From Plantimonas leprariae (GTDB lineage: Bacteria; Pseudomonadota; Alphaproteobacteria; Rhizobiales; Rhizobiaceae): a DNA stretch of 64,000 bases. Every line of letters starts with the position of its first letter. Positions within the stretch are counted from its first letter, which is position 1. Positions 63,044-64,000 of this stretch are shown here, piece after piece. The DNA is taken from assembly GCF_008802405.1 (NCBI RefSeq), contig NZ_VZDO01000023.1, positions 1 through 64,000 on the forward strand, read 5' to 3'. The notes under the pieces are model-generated. The model was not told where the DNA came from and searched no databases. It saw nothing but the letters and a program-made list of their open reading frames with translations. The position numbers and the translations under genes were made by a program.

Positions 63044-63900
63044 CGGTCGCGCTCGGGGCCGACGAACGGCGCCGCTTCTCGCTGGCCGGGCTGCTTCGGC
63101 GCTCGCCCGGCACCGCGATCGGCTTCGCCGGCATTCTCCTTGTCCTGTTCCTGGCGCTCGCGGCGCCGTGGATCGCGCCCTACGATCCGTACCTGCAGGA
63201 AACGGCCAACCGGCTGGCCGCGCCCTCCGCCGCGCACTGGTTCGGCACGGACGGCTTCGGTCGCGATCTCCTGTCCCGTTTGATCTACGGCGCGCGGCCG
63301 ACCCTCGCGATCGTCGTCTTCGTGGCCGCGATCATGGCGCCGCTCGGGCTTGGCGTCGGGATCGTCGCGGGCATGCTCGGCGGCCTGGCGGAGCGGGTGC
63401 TGATGCGCCTCACCGACGTCGCGATGTCGTTTCCGCGCCTCCTGATCGCCTTCGCCTTCGTGGCGCTCGCGGGACCCGGCATCGTCAACGGCGCGATGGC
63501 GCTGGCGCTGACGAGCTGGCCCGCCTATGCGCGTCAGGCGCGGGCGGAAACGCGCGTCTTGCGCCGGAACGACTATCTCGCCGCCGCCGAGATGCTCGGC
63601 ATTCGCGGCCCCCGCCTGCTGTTCGGCCACGTGCTGCCGCTCGTCATGCCGTCGGCGATCATCCGGCTGGCGCTCGATCTCGGCGGCATCATCCTCGCGG
63701 CGGCCGGTCTCGGCTTTCTCGGCCTCGGCGTCCGGCCGCCGACGGCCGAATGGGGATCGATGGTGGCGGAGGGCACGCAGGTGATCTTCGACCAATGGTG
63801 GATCGCGGCCGCGCCCGGCACCGCGATCTTCCTCACCTGCCTTTGCTTCAACCTCGTGGCGGACGGCCTGCGCGACCTCCTGGATCCGCGGCATGGCTGA
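63040..63900 (+). CDS. ABC transporter permease (DppC type)
   Basis: 286 residues from a GTG overlapping the upstream stop. The typical DppC N-terminus is present (GFAGILLVLFLALAAPWIAPYDP, then HWFGTDGFGRDLLSRLIYGAR), and the loop ARQARAETRVLRRNDYLAAAEMLGIRG. It would form the heteromeric channel with the DppB-type protein. Confidence 0.88.
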   Translation: MTVALGADERRRFSLAGLLRRSPGTAIGFAGILLVLFLALAAPWIAPYDPYLQETANRLAAPSAAHWFGTDGFGRDLLSRLIYGARPTLAIVVFVAAIMAPLGLGVGIVAGMLGGLAERVLMRLTDVAMSFPRLLIAFAFVALAGPGIVNGAMALALTSWPAYARQARAETRVLRRNDYLAAAEMLGIRGPRLLFGHVLPLVMPSAIIRLALDLGGIILAAAGLGFLGLGVRPPTAEWGSMVAEGTQVIFDQWWIAAAPGTAIFLTCLCFNLVADGLRDLLDPRHG

Positions 63901-64000
63901 GCCGGTGCTGACGCTCCGCGATCTCGCGGTGTCGTTTCCGGGCGCCGCCGCGCCCGCCGTCCGCTCGGTCTCGCTGACGCTCGGGCGCGAGCGCCTCGCG
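63893..64000 (+). CDS. ABC transporter ATP-binding protein (partial, DppD type)
   Basis: Only the first 36 codons are in the window: MAEPVLTLRDLAVSFPGAAA, the start of an ATP-binding subunit before Walker A. It overlaps the DppC-type stop by eight bases. Position and sequence fit the ATPase of the peptide importer. Confidence 0.75.
   Translation, partial: MAEPVLTLRDLAVSFPGAAAPAVRSVSLTLGRERLA

Overview
The window reads as chromosome of a high-GC alphaproteobacterium, most likely in Hyphomicrobiales. The clues are the OxyR/KatA pair, small DUF2934 and Thivi_2564-type proteins, a PaoABC aldehyde oxidoreductase, an AztABC-type zinc importer with a Zur-like box, and several Rhizobiales-style regulators. 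No species assignment is claimed. Genes are dense, and start and stop codons often overlap.

Left part (1-12.9 kb): the tail of a chemoreceptor, a DUF4126 membrane protein, an MctP-like solute:sodium symporter with its DUF3311 partner, and a periplasmic molybdenum aldehyde oxidoreductase operon (paoABC). These are followed by a LysR regulator, a tight group of a GNAT acyltransferase, two unknown small proteins and an XRE regulator, several very small genes, a lysine 2,3-aminomutase-like radical SAM protein and a DUF2141 exported protein.

Centre (13.3-24.1 kb): nine co-directional, mostly overlapping genes look like a complete ergothioneine utilisation operon. It contains a histidine-ammonia-lyase homologue whose MIO-forming Ala-Ser-Gly is replaced (ergothionase candidate), an OsmF/YehZ-type quaternary-amine ABC importer, a hydantoinase-type amidohydrolase, an M20 N-carbamoyl-amino-acid hydrolase, a DUF917 (thiohydantoin desulfurase family) protein and a urocanase homologue lacking the usual reactive Cys. 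The order of chemistry would be ergothioneine to thiourocanate plus trimethylamine, then thiohydantoin-propionate, hydantoin-propionate, N-carbamoyl-glutamate and glutamate. This is the most interesting system in the window.

Housekeeping part (24.1-44.9 kb): a sugar oxidoreductase/isomerase pair, the zinc importer, guaA, an MTA/SAH nucleosidase, tspO-rsmB, a PIN-type toxin-antitoxin pair, katA divergent from oxyR, MAPEG-guaB, a Tat-type metallo-beta-lactamase-fold hydrolase, an MFS exporter, rlmE-ppx/gppA and tRNA-Gln(CTG).

Accessory part (45-60.3 kb): a tyrosine integrase lies directly behind tRNA-Gln. It is followed by a nested pair of broken insertion sequences (IS481 into IS3), a KfrA-like coiled-coil DNA-binding protein, an exonuclease, several truncated genes at recombination junctions, and alternating regulator/oxidoreductase pairs. 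A decayed ABC ATPase closes it. The last 3.6 kb start a peptide/nickel-type ABC importer operon that runs off the window.
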